A stretch of 64,000 nucleotides of DNA from Phoebastria nigripes (lineage: Eukaryota; Chordata; Aves; Procellariiformes; Diomedeidae), in contig JAYKAV010003143.1 of the NCBI GenBank assembly GCA_035582835.1, forward strand, positions 125,420-189,419, written 5' to 3'. Shown piece after piece: positions 46,871 to 60,300 of this stretch. The notes below the pieces were generated by a model. The model was given only the letters and a program-made list of their open reading frames with translations. It did no database searches and had not been told where the DNA came from. Numbering within the stretch: position 1 is the first letter of the stretch; the number at the start of each line of letters is the position of its first letter. The translations under genes were made by a program, and so were the position numbers.

Positions 46871-47497
46871 TGTAAACTCTGGAGCTTATGGAGGGTTCTG
46901 AGCTGCCATCTATGCTCAAACTGAACGCAACAGAAAACATGCTGCAAGCAGAGGAGAAAGACCTACCCCCATCCAAGGAAAGTCACCATTTTTAATGGGG
47001 TTTAGCAGTGCACTATGGCTAAACAACCATCTTCGATTCAATACACGCTAGTTAAATTAAGAGCTTGTGCTTTTCCAGAAGGCAGGGGAAGGGAGTAAAA
47101 TTTTATCAGTGCTTTTGAGCTAAAAGGGATGAATGCAGCCTACTTCCCCCNACCCACCCTAGCCCCTTCTAAAAGGTTTTTGTGAGTTATCTTAGTGTTC
47201 ATCACAAATCCTATTTTAGTAGTGATGTCATTTCTCTGCTTACTCGGTAAAGTTGCAAATAACGGGGATTCAGACTTCTTACAGAATGGGGGGGTGGGGC
47301 AAAAAAAAAAAAAAAAAAAAAACAGCTTTAAGTGCATGTAAACATGTTTATACAGCTCAGGAATAACGGGTTATCAATTTGTCAGTCTGTAGCCATGTCT
47401 AAGAACTCTCCTCTCTCACACCAATAAATAATGTGGAGTTGGCTTATAGGCAGTGACTCTACTGATCATGGTGCTGACACCATGTCCCTGTGTCCAG

Positions 47498-48399
47498 TCA
47501 GGATGCCAGGATGCTTCTCCTAATAATGTCCGTCCTTCTGCTGATAGTGCTGTTTGGACTGAGCCTCTGCTGCCTGCACTTTTTTTCAGCCACTTCAGTC
47601 TCCGAGTCGCTCATTTCGGCATCGGGGATGTACCCATCATTCTCGCTGTCAGGCTTTAGCTTGCTTTTTGCCCTGTCCTTCGGTGAAACTCTGCCCACGC
47701 CCAGGTAGGGGTAGCTGGAGTTCTGGCGGCAGGTCTCCTCCGGGCTCTCGCCCTGCTGTTGCCTCTCCCCCTTCTTTGGAATTCGGAATCCGCCCCAGTT
47801 TTTCACTGGGCTCGTGGGCGTCGTAGGCACTTTAACTACTGTCTGATTAGAGTTTACTTTGACAAGACCCCCGTTGCATTTAGGCACTATATCCCTCCGC
47901 GTGCCAGGTGCTGACCTACCACTGGAGTGGTTCACAGCCCTTTTATTTTCCGATTGCCTCTGAGAGAGTTCTGTGGGTCTCAGTGGTTTGTGGTTGTGTT
48001 TAGAAGTCTTTTCCTTTAGTTCTGCCTTGATCACCTCACACTGTGGACGATTGTCTCTTCTTTTTCTGTGGTCTGGTATAACTACACCATTTTTCTGCTG
48101 TGCTGATACAATCCGTGTTTCTGCAAAAGTCTTGTCAAAATTTAAAAAGCTACTGGGAGCTGCACCGCCTTCCCTTTGGCTGGGCTGCCTCAGCATGGAT
48201 TTGCTGTCACTCCCAGAGCTGTTTCTTACTCTGTCTCTCTTGTGTGATTTTTTCAAAGAGTGGGTTAGAGACGTGCCCATTTGTTTCCTGAAGAATGCAG
48301 AATGCCATTTCAAATCCTCTATCTTGGGGGCGTTGGGGCCCAAAGATGGACTATTGAACAACACCGTGTTTTCCATGGAGGAGAATGAGGAAGGCACAC
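47498..48399 (-). CDS. JADE1: JADE1 last coding exon (tail, 299 codons)
   Basis: Completes Gly445, then residues 446-744, from [14 protein letters not shown] to [17 protein letters not shown] and TAA/TAG-class stop at 47498-47500. Conserved blocks include [40 protein letters not shown] and an acidic [17 protein letters not shown]. Near the end it has [18 protein letters not shown] where human has EKKCIHTSSTISRR. The tail is Ser/Arg/Lys-rich and probably disordered. It is the most GC-rich exon of the window. Acceptor ttacatttag. Confidence 0.97.
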
Positions 48400-51300
48400 C
48401 TAAATGTAAACAAATTAAGTTAAAGTCAAGCAATTCCATGTCTGGGTAGATACCACTTTTGAATGTACCTATTTTAACTCTGTTCCTCATGCCTGACACG
48501 TTCTTCAGCATAAATGGGTATTTGGTTGCCTATCCAGCACCTTTGCGTCACAATTGTGTGGCTATGTAGTGGCTTCACAACATACCGCTGGTGTAGTTCA
48601 CCTTCTGGTAGCAGTGCTGCACCTAATTACACTTGTAGCAAATACAAATCCTAGGACTACTCTATCCACTAAGAGAGAGAGACTCCTCAGAGAGCGGGGG
48701 GGGGGGGCAACCAGCAAGTGGATCGGAGTGATTCTGTCTAAAATACGGTTTATTAGTTACTGAATACTTTTAAGGATAATCCAGTTAATGCAGCAACTTT
48801 GAAGTTACTCATCTTTCTGAGAAAAGACCACTGTCCATGAGATGAGGCAGAAAAAAACATGTTGTTTTAAGACCAGAGTCCTACCTTTTCAAAATTCATT
48901 TCTTTAAAGTGCCATCTATGATGCAAAGCGGCACATACTAAACACTAATGCAGCGGCACTAATAAACCACAGACTTACTAGGTACCATATGGCACGTGAA
49001 TGTAAGTCATGGTCTCTCTGTCATAAGGAGTCATTAAAGAATCACACCAGAAAGGATCTGAAGCAGCAAGCCATTCAGTGCCCCATGGATAAGAACACAG
49101 ACTTACCAGTTTCTATAGCAATGTGCCCACCATTAGCGCTACACAGATTCTCATTTTTTCTTCCAATCTGCTGATGCTGGTGGACTACACAAGGTTTTAA
49201 TGAGAATAAATGAGGTCCTGTTTGTCCTTCAAAATTAGTCATTAGCCTGTAACCAAACCTTTCAGTGTTTGTGCCTGTGGTCTTATGTGAAAAAGGTAAC
49301 ACCAAAGCATACCTGAAACTCTTTCTTGTTCCAGCTGCTTTGCGTAGATATTAAATATCTGTTCTTGAACTTTGCAAACAGATCTCTTGATTTTTTCCCT
49401 TCGGGTCACCATGTAAGTGAGATTACGCACCTAGAAGACATCAAGTTGATGAGTTTTACAGGAACTGTGTTTCTGTAATGTTGTCAATCTGTGCTTTGAA
49501 TTAATTCAGTTTACGTACTATACACCATTTAAACAAGTTAGTAATGTATTTAAATTTAACCTTCTTCAACACATTTCTTAGGAGAGAGTCTTAAAATACC
49601 ATTTAATTGACAGATTATTCCATCAGATTTGGGGGGGCCACGGCACAGAAGTAACTAACTTCTGTGAACACCTGAATCATATATATACGCACACACACAT
49701 ATATATATACAGGAAATCTAGAGAAATGCTGGAAATGCTTAAATATACTCAGCATTAAATAGCCTAGCACCATTTGCTTCTTATTGTTTGAGACACAACA
49801 GAAAATTACACTTAATTAAAAGCATGAAAATGTGGAGAGCTATTCAACAGTACCAGTCTTTCTGATGACCCTGCCATTGCTGTATGATTGATCAAAATGA
49901 AGGCAGGCCAGTCTATTCATGCTGTAGCACAATGGAGGTAGCAGGGACTGGAAGCAGTAACAAAATGACTACTTATTTGGACTGTCTCAGGTTTTTTTAG
50001 AAGAAAACTACATTTCTGCCCTTAAAATGTGACTGTCTAATCTAGACAGCTGTGGAAGTTTCACAACCACTGCTCTGCTAGAGCTTAGAAGTTATTTCTT
50101 CCCCAGATGAGGGAATGGCTGAGAAGTATACATGGGTGTTTCCAAGGCTCCTCTCTCNGTTCAGTACAGCTGCATACAGCGTGGTGCCCTGTGGATTGCA
50201 ACTTTGTAGGCTGATCTCACAACCATTAAACGAGGAGACACTGAACAAGTGTGACTGTTTTTGCTAAGGTCCTGCTCTGTTTAAGGCTTCCAGTCCCGGG
50301 ACAGCCAGTACTTTTAAGTAACTGTCATTACTCTGTGGATTTGAATTGGAAGGGATTCGTCTAGCCTGGTACCCTTTCTGATACAGTCCATGGCCTTTTG
50401 TTCTTTGCCTTCTCTGAGCCAAGCTGCGCAACAGATGCGTCATGGCCACAGAAGTACCTGTTCCATTAGGTGAACTGGATGACACAACTTCAAAATCTGT
50501 TTCTAGATGGATGACACTGTCACTAATGTCATTCATAATCAAGTCTACCCGACTTTATCTTGAAGAGGAGAAAAAAATGTAGGCCCCATTTTTTTATTTT
50601 TTTTTTCATCCAAGTTATCTTGGATGTACAATCAGTGGGAACAACAGAGTAGTAAAATATTAAAACTATTACTAGAATGATGTATCCTGTTTTGACATCA
50701 CACTTAAAAATGGAAAGAATACATACAGAATAATTTAAGAGCCACAGAACATGGTGACAAACTCAACTTATTTAGCTGATCAAAGAGAAGATTAAAAGAA
50801 ATCTTGAGCACATGGAGCAGAAACAAAAGATACTAGGTAACAGCTATCTCGCCGAGCTAGAGAAGGGTCATGGGCTGGAAGTTGAACTAGAAAAAAACTT
50901 CAAAAGAAAAACTGCAACGATTCATTAGAAGAGCAATTAGCCACCAGGATTCTTTACAAAGGATGCAGTAGATGCATGAGCACCTGCTGTCCTGNTGTAA
51001 AGACTAGATGGTATTCCAGAAGAAAGGCTGTAGTTCACCCGCAGGTTACTGAGGCGGAGGTAGGACCTCCTGAGCCGGGTTCCGTATGTGGCCTACATGA
51101 GCCATATGCTGTAGGGATGTGATGATAAACTAAAATAATTTCGGTACTCTTTCTGGCTCTACCATACCTTAAAACTCCACTAGTTAACCCCAAAAAAACA
51201 CAAAAAGGAAGGAATTCAGGTCGTTGCAGGATCAGATGTACTTAAGATAAAACACCAAACTGATCCTACTGAACTGTTCTTTAAACATTCAAAACCTAAT

Positions 51301-54300
51301 TGAGTGGAGTATTATGTGCCTCCCAAACCTACTACGCAGCTAGTCCAGTGAACTGTCATCCTACTACACTGTGTCAATGAAAAACATCTGCTGCAAATCA
51401 AGGTAAGTTTCATAACTTTTTCCTTCTTGTGCACCAGATGAAAGGAGCAGAGAAAGCCCTTAAAGGCTAAAAAAGCTCCAGCTGGGGGTTGCAGTACAGT
51501 CCACAGCCATCAGTGTTAATCAGTAAAAAAGCATTAAGCGGAAATACGACAGTCCAGTTGTAAGGAGATTGGATACTACAAGCCAAGACCTGCTGGCCCT
51601 GTGAACTAACCCTCTATTCGAAAAGGGTAATTGGTGTGCTCGGTAGAAATTTAGCGTTAATGGTCTGACAATACGACTTTGAGTTAAGATGCAGCATGGA
51701 GTGCCTGCACGCAAGGGCAGTAACTGAGAGCATAGTTTGGAAACTCAGCTAACGAAGGCCAGCACACCTCGCGCAAGCGCAGGCGGTGCAGTGGCTTACC
51801 CGCTCTAGATCCTGCCGGAGGTGTGTGAAGAGCTGCAATCTTCTGAACAGAACATCCTGTTCCCGTTTAGCCAGATTGTCCTCTTCATCCTTCTTTGGGG
51901 TAATCAAAGGCTTATTGAAGTTGGCTTTTCGCTTCAGCTTCCAGTACTGGTAAAGGAATCCCACCGGCTCCTCGGGCAGCCGCAGCGCTTTCGCCACTTC
52001 CAAAGACTCGACAAACGTNTAGAACTCATCCTCCAGCTGCTGGAGCTTTTGCTTGCGGAGGCTGACTCTGTGGGCCTCCTCCTGGTTTTGATCCATGCTG
52101 TGGAAAGGGTCGATGTGAGCAGGGAGAGAGCTGTCCTGAATCCCGTTCCCGTTCTCCTGACCCGGGCTTTCACTGAAAGTCTCATCATCCGCTTTCTTGG
52201 TGGAGCTGTGCTTGGGACAGTATGACTTGAATTTCACCTCATCGTTCTCTGCCAGTATGGTCTTCATCTCCAAGCCACGGTCAAACGCGCAGGTGACGTG
52301 AAAGGCTGTTCTGCAGTTCTTCACTGAACACTACAGAAATTAAATCAAAATTAATCAAATATAAATTTAAGAAGCCACACTGCCTAAAACTATTTGAACA
52401 GCCAGGACTGCTTTGGAAGAACCCTGTTACCACACTCTGCTTCTAAGCTGCATGTACTTTCTTGCTCTCTTTTAATTAGGTTTACGATTTAGTGCTTTCA
52501 GGCCAGGCAACGATCAAGTGGCCCAGTGGGACAGGAGCGGTTAACCCCTCCCTAGCCCAAGCACGCTATTCAATAACCAGCAAATCCACGAGAGGAGCGT
52601 TCTTGCCGTCACCGGAGCNGCTCACATAAGGCCGTGGTGCACAAAGGAAAACGCTCCCCCTTTGACTGTGCCAGCATGAGAGAGGGGGAAAAACATCTCG
52701 GTGGCTCCAGGCCAGTCTGGTAGTTTTAATTAGAAGTCTTTCCCAGCACCTGGACCCATGCAACCCAAAAGGACTCAACCAAGGGGAATTTGTTTTCCTG
52801 TTATCCCAATTTTATAATGTCAAATATTAAATCACTGTCAATCACTACTTCACTGACTACAGCCTTCACTTCACCTGGGGGATGAGGAGAACAGGAAATT
52901 CAATTTTTTGACATTTTTCTTCCCTCCCAGTGAACCCAGCTGTCATGGAGAGATGGGCACTAGTTCAGCTGATTTAGCACTTCATTTCAATTATATGTAA
53001 CTTTCTCTTGCAAAATGCTGTCATAGCTATTGCCAGTCACAAACTGAAAGGTTTAAATGTGTATATATATGTATGTATGTATATTCACACACGCACACAT
53101 ACGCATTTGTATCAACTCACACCTCTGCCTCCAGCGAAAAGAATTTAAAGTGGAAATGAACGTTAGTGCTATTAACTAGGAGGAAACAAAATACGCTTAA
53201 CCCAAGTCATCTAACCTTAAAGAGAAATGCATTGCACTAGGATGTTTATACAGTACTTTGTAAAGAAGCCAAATATCTTTCTCCTCTGGGTTTTCCTGCT
53301 CAGGTTGACTCAGCAGCCAGATGGCGTATAAAGGTACAACAGAGTTTAAACTGCAGAAGTTTCAAATGAACATTCTTTAATAAAATCAACATATAAAAGG
53401 AATTAAAAAATACCAAAGCATCTTTTGCCCTTTCCTCTCTCACTAACGAACAGGGCAAACGCAGCCCAACTGGAACACCAAACAGTACAGAAGAGTACTT
53501 TAGCCATGGTTTCCAAGCTGCTATCGTTGAGAATAATCAGCTCTTAGCTTGGCTAATGTTTTACTGGGAGAAGAGGGGAAAGCCTGTCTCATCGGAAGGA
53601 AATCTGCTGAACCTGGGAGAATATGCAGTCTCGTTTTTCGCAGCTTATTGCAGCTGCTCTCTGCCCAGCCTGACGCATACTTCCAGCTGCCGGCTTTTCT
53701 AATTGTTGTGCACATCTCATCTCTGGAGGATCTCTCTCTCTCAGTTCATCCAGTTAATGCTACTTCCTTTCTATTGCAGTGGCTTTGTATAGTATGTTCT
53801 TCTCTGCTGTATAAAATTTCACAGCACAGATCTAAATCTTTCTCACTGCTAGGTTTAATGATACCAAGATTTACACAACTCCTATAAAATGTCAGGCAAA
53901 ACTGTAATTTTTTGTCTCTCCCCCATAATTTCAAATGTAGAACTGTCTGAAGTGGCAGCCATCGTGCCTGCATGTCATCCTGTGTCGTCACATGAAGGGG
54001 AGAGGTGGTATCAGAAGAAATGTAGAGGGACACTCCCCTCTCCCCTGCACACTAACATACATAAATACTCAAGTGTTCAACTTAAACTACTGAAAGTTAC
54101 CCCTCAGAAAGGTCTGGAGAATGGACAAAACAGTTTCAACTACATAACAGCGGCCAAGAGGAAGGGGACAGCTCTGCAAGGAGGTATTATGATTGCAAAT
54201 TTATATGCTGTGGACAGATTTATTTTCTCTGCTTAACATTTACTATTTTGTAAATTCCTTGAATGGAAACGGACCNATAGGTTTCACTGGAACTACTGCT

Positions 54301-57300
54301 GCATTGCTGTTTTACAACTTTTTCTGGCAACCTCATCAAATGACTCAGAGCAGAGGGAAAAAAGGAAATGGATAAAACCTAATTTTTAAAAAGTGTAGGA
54401 CTTCAAAAATTTCTGTGTCTTAATGCTGGTCTTACCATCATGGCTCCTGTAACATTAGGCTAGCCACAAAACAGAAAGAGCTCCACTTCCTCAGACTACT
54501 TACGAGACAGTAATGTCTTCCTATCTGTCTCAGGGAGCTTTCTGAGGATCATTGTGCATGAAGCACTTTGAAGGTGAAGAAAATTACCACAGTAACAACC
54601 CAATATAAATATGCACGTGAAACCACACTGCCCAGTCTGAAATGCTCTGGTGCAGGTCAGTTCAGTTATTTAACAGCAACGATTCACAGGCTACGGTGAG
54701 AAAGGCTGAATCCAAATCCAACTGAAACTGCAAAGAGACTTTCAGAAGTATGCAATGAGACAAATTGGCACTGGCCCAAGAATGTGAGTTGCTGGTAAGA
54801 AACAAATTGCTTTATAGTGCTGGCTTCATAGTTTAATTATTGCATGCAGAAATCATTCTTTTTGGAACTATGAAGACTAGACATTTGTTTTGATTCTGCC
54901 CCGTCTTGCTGTTTCGGGCAGTCGTCATCCCTGAGCTCAAGTGAGTACCAGAAGTCAGAACGATAACGTGGCAGTGCTTCGCCAGCCATGTGAACTGGGA
55001 AACTCACACCCAGGAGGTTTTTTTCCCCTTAGAAACACCAAGAGCTCCAGAACCTACCCACAACCAGTGGAGGAAATGGGGCTCATTTCCTTAGCTTGTG
55101 GCTTGCTTGAATCTCGGAGCAGACCAGTCAAACAATCTGTTTCTTTCCTACTGCTCAAAAAGCCTAATATTAAATGATCAGATATTCTCCTCAGCAAGTT
55201 AAAAGCTGGACCAACAATAAAACAGTTACAGAAAAAACAGTTACAGCCAAAACAGTCCAATGTTAAGTAGTACCTAAAATTAGAAATTCAAAGCTACAAC
55301 TAGCTTTATCATCAGAGTGAAGGTGTTCACTTCCACTGACTTCACTGAGAGCTGGGCATGCTCAGCACCTTAAAAATTCAGGTTGTAACAGGAAATACTG
55401 GACTCCCACTGAGGTATCCAACTTGTCTTAGAAGTCGCTAAATAGGGACTCACAGATAAGCTTCAGCACAGACGCATTCAGCATTCAAGCTTCATTTTTG
55501 TATGTGGTACATCACAGAAATACAGGTTTTTTCCTCTACCCAACAACATTTAAGTTTTATTTCCGTGTACTAATAAACATATCAGCGTATCTACAAATTA
55601 GGAAGTCTTACGGGATGACCTGCCTACTATTATTAACATTTTACTAGAAAGTAAGAGCACACTAACATTCAGAAGCACTTTGTGTGCAATTAAGTCCATA
55701 GTAACAAACAGGAAATCACAGAAAGTTTACTGCAGATACACATTTTGTGTATCTACTAGAAGCTGACAAAACAAAATACACGGACATTTGTGTGATTAAA
55801 TTACCTGTATAGATGCTCCAACTTTTTCATTACAAAGGCTGCACACCAGTGCCCATCTACTGCTGGGAATGTGAGAAACCTTTGTAATGGGCTCCATTTT
55901 TTCAGGGCTTCCAATGCTCACCTAAGAGAAAAAAGGTTAAAAAACACAGAGTGACTATTACACTGTTAACTGAAAAGGGAAACAATTTCATCAAAGAAAT
56001 CAAATTCCTTGTGTGCATATGCAAAATTAGTATGTTCCAAGTTCCTCAGCTTATAAGGAACTAAAAAAATTAAAAATTCCTTTTTTAAAAAAATCAGTTC
56101 CTCACTGCATGAACCAAACAGTTTAAAGGTGAAGCCCTCCAATTTAAAACTATCATACAGGATGAGTATTTTGGTTACAAGAACCCACAGGAATTCTCAC
56201 TGTCACATCCAAACCTTCCCGATTCACCTTTAATGTTCCGTTTACAAAATAAAACGGTACTTTGTGTGCTTGTTAAATGAGCTTTGCCAGCAGCAAAGGC
56301 CTAATTTTTTGAGGCCTAGTTTTGGTTGACAAAGGTAATGTAATTACTTTACAGATGATGCTTCATCCTGGCAGACTTTACATCTAATTGAAAATCTTTT
56401 ATACTGTCTTCCTAAGAAGTACCATATATATGCTACAGTCAGTGTAGCAACACACACTAGGTTGAACAATGTTTTTAACAGATTTCTTCCCTCCCAGAAT
56501 CACTGCAGCCCTGAACTCCCAGAGGATCGGCACCTACCTCTGGAATCCACAGAGCACAGCTAACGTGGACCCACTTGGTGCCACTCCGGGTCGGCTTCAT
56601 GGCACCACCCTTCTTGGGACACAGCAAACACTTGGGCTGAACGCCAAGCGCGCAAGTCCGGCACAACCAGCTGCCTTCCGGCACCTTCAGGATCCCGTAA
56701 CATGCCTGTATTCCCATTTACAGAGAAGGGAAAGAAAACAGAGAAAATGACATGCATTTCTGTTACTTTTTAGCTGTTTACACGTAGCCTCTCACAACTC
56801 TCAAAATGTTCTTTATGGAATTTCTAACATGATAGAAACATTAGCTTGTGGAGGATCTCGGGATGCTTTCATAAACGTGGCCGACCACATTACCCATTCA
56901 TTCCCCAAAAAGATCTTTCAGTGAAAGGAGCAGAAGTCATGACCAGCGGTTATGCAAAAAACCACTGCCCACTTCAATTGGGAAAACAAAGAATGTGTTT
57001 ACCAGCCCAAAGAGCAAGGGGACTCCAAACAGACAACCCTGCCAGCAGTAAGCTAGGATGAAGTTCAGTATCACAAAGACTACAAGTAACAGGAACTGGA
57101 CTGTATCTAATTCAAAAGGCAAGAACGACAAATTCAAGAGCTCTGCTGTGCAATACTCAGTTATTCCAAAGCATTGGGGTTTACTTCTTACTCAAAGGGA
57201 AAAGTGCAGAACAGCAACTAATTAAGATCACNTTTTTCAGAAGATTGCATCATTATGGAGACCTCCATCCAAATTTTAACCCTCTTAAGTTTCAGATTTG

Positions 57301-60300
57301 ATGTGATCGGAGACTACGGATCAGAGAACCGCTACAGGTCTAAAAACATCCACTTTACTCTGAGTATCTTGCAAGATAGCCCTTTGTACCTTACGGCTGT
57401 CAGGCGTATTTCTTTATCATTTGTACAAATGCATTTAAGTAACACATGCAAGAAAATGCCATTCTTGCTCATCGGACAACACAGTTTTCCGGACACTGAA
57501 TGACAAAGCAAACTTCTTAAAGCTGAGAAGGAAGGACAGGCTGATAGGAAGGCATCTGCCACAGTAAGAAGCATCCACGGAAACAGATATGCTAAAATTG
57601 TATCTGTTCTTTCATGCTAAGAAGACTTCTTAACCACCACAAAAAGGTGGCACATAATAGTGCTTCATTAGCTCAGCTCAGGTCAGTAGGCTCTCCATTA
57701 AATTAAAATAACTACAATAAATCCTACCTATGTCCGTACTGATTGCCTGAAAGGTCTTTTTTCCCCTCTCTGCTGAGCCTAAGTGTCTGATACTAACGGT
57801 GTGTTAGTCCCAGAAGTGTGCAGAAAGAGAGGAAAAGAGTATAGCAACAGAAGTGACCAGGTGAGAACGTACCACACTACACACATGTATGTTTTGGGGA
57901 GGCTATTCCTCACTTTGTAACTTCTTCCACACAGACTCAATACCACTTTTAACCCGCTTAGCATGACATTTCTACAATTACATCTAACAATTCTCCTTCT
58001 CAATTACATAATTTCTGAATTCATCCCACTGCTCAGTGGTGAACTCTGCAAGAACTTAACAGATCAATGTCTGTCACTGGAAAAAATCCAACCTGTTATC
58101 TTTAATGGTTTGGAAAAGTTTCTGTCACCAGCCCTACGCTCCCCTGCTGTGCCCTGGCCGCCATACCTGGTGCACACAGATATTGCATTTGTCACAAAAC
58201 ACCATTTCGTTGCCATCTTCTCCATCTGGAGACTGACAGACGTCACAGACAACATCTTCATCATATTCAATCCCAAGTCCTTCTTCCGTCTCGATAGCGT
58301 GATTCATGTTATCATAGCATCGTTGTTCAAACTCCTCTATGACCCTTTCCATCGTGTACTCATCCAGCTCAGGCATCCCTAGGAAACAGGAGTTGTTACT
58401 TATTTAAAGGAAAGAGCGACAACCACCGCCACACACAATTCCAGCTTCTTTTTTAACAGCTGAGTAGATACAGCCGACCCCGACACATACACATGTCATT
58501 CCTAGACAGTCATGCCTATTTCGGCTTAAACTAGGGAAACTGTAAAAAAAAACAGTCAAAGAAGTCTTATAACTGTATTAAACTAATAGAAGTGGAGTAT
58601 CCAAACCAATCTTTCAAAATCCTGAGAAAAACTTTCATCAACTGATTTTGGCTTCCTGGTCTTGTTCTCATTTTTCCTTCTGGGACAGCACTGTCTGTGG
58701 CTTTTGCTTCAATTTTGCAACCCAGATGTTGACTCTCTGGTGAAAGATTCGAGAGTGTTTTGAACCGGAAGTGATGGGGGTAGAGGGGGGAAAATCAATG
58801 ACAAAATCTGCTATGATACTTGTAGCAAACTTGCAGTTTCTAACAACAGTTGTTGGTTTTTCACAAGTTCCAACCCAATAGGGTGCAACGCCAACTGAGG
58901 TCTTCATCAGACCCTGCTACACCAATAAATCAGTTTGTTTTAAAAAGGGAAAAACACAGTTGTAATAAATGCAACATCTAATCTGGGATTTGGTCTTTTC
59001 AAACAGCATCCATCAGAAAATTATTCACGACACCACAGCTACAGGCTGATTACATTATAGTATTCTATAATTCAAAATTGTTAATTACATTAAATTACTA
59101 TTATAGACATGAAAAAATATCTATCATAGAAGCAGCAAGAAAAGTATAAAAAAAGGGCACAGTGCTTCCTCTGCTGGCTTCCATCTCTCACTTGCCGTGA
59201 CAATGAGCTGGCTGTAATACTTCCAAGTTGGCACTAGACAAACCTTTACCACAAAATCATGCCACACAAACACCTGTGAAACCAAGAAAGCTATGCTACT
59301 GCAAACAATCATTTTCCTCTTGCAAAGTCAGTTTAGCACAAGAATTTCCAGATACTTAAATCACTACAATGAAGCGTAGGCTTAGGATATCCTGCTTTTG
59401 GTCTAATTCCCAATACCTAGCGTTTACTGTGACATACAGAAGATGGCAACCTCATAATGTGTGTTTTAATAAGAAAATCCTCCCTTTGGCTCTCCCTGTG
59501 AATAACTGAGTCACAAATTCCACAAAACAAAGAAGAAAAAAACCTCTCTAGCTCGCCCAGATCAGAAGACACACACTCTACAAAAGTACTTCCAGCTTTC
59601 CTTACTGACAGGTAACCCTTGCAGCAGAGGTCAATGCATCCCATACTACCCAAAACTGAGCAGCTGAAAGGTAGCGAGAAGGAACATCCAAAATCCTGCT
59701 GATGAGAGAGAGGGAGTTTTGCCCTGCAGCCCAGAAATACTGCACCGGCAAAGCAGACGACGGCAGGTTTTAGACCAGTTTGCAGCTAAATTCCAACCTC
59801 ACGATTGCTATCACTTTATAAAAAACCCTGAAGAGATATGTCATTGACTGTGCATTTACAAGGGTTCAAAAAAATGGAATCAAGGGGCTGCAGCTTCAGT
59901 TCAAATGTTTACATTCATTCTTGTAAAGACAGAATATACATTTTCAGTACCTGAAGCACTCCAACAGGTATCGAAGAAAACACAGGGAATTCATAGCTGC
60001 AGGGACACCGTAAAGGAAGTGCTACAAGTGCAGATCCGGACATAGTTCACTTTTCAAATGCCCATTAATAGTATCTGTCTGATAGAGCACCCAGGTACAT
60101 ATTTCAAGACCCACAATGTACTGCCTGGTACTGACAGGAGCACTTCCTTCCCTCTGCGTACAGCAAAACTGAGCAGATAAAGATTTAGAGCAAACAAACT
60201 ACAGGAAACTACACCAAAACACAACATCGAAGATCAGATCTGCCAAATTCTAGCTGTTCAATGTTTCATGTGCAACGTGTACTTTTGAAGGTTATGTTGG

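Larger units (their letters stand above)
44721..47497 (-). other. JADE1: JADE1 3' UTR (probable extent)
   Basis: Region between the JADE1 stop codon and the best distal AATAAA on the - strand, about 2.75 kb, similar in size to the long 3' UTR I recall for human JADE1. It contains a G-run tract, an A(22) run on the + strand (47301-47322), T-rich tracts and a UGUAAAUA site. No coding signal is seen. Confidence 0.6.
49431..51799 (-). other. JADE1: JADE1 intron between 51800 and 49430
   Basis: 2.4 kb intron with donor gtaagc. Retention gives a 16-residue tail and stop at 51749-51751, with an AATAAA at 50593-50598. It also holds an unrecognised ORF (50264-50542) and an (AT)/(CA) simple repeat at 49680-49711. 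Confidence 0.7.

Noticed and set aside
47973..48449. 158-codon + strand ORF
   Set aside because: It is the antisense shadow of the last JADE1 coding exon.
49075..49305. 76-codon - strand ORF
   Set aside because: It overlaps intron sequence just after the exon at 49313 in another frame, with no acceptor and no similarity.
51821..52225. 134-codon + strand ORF
   Set aside because: Antisense shadow of the JADE1 exon 51800-52330.
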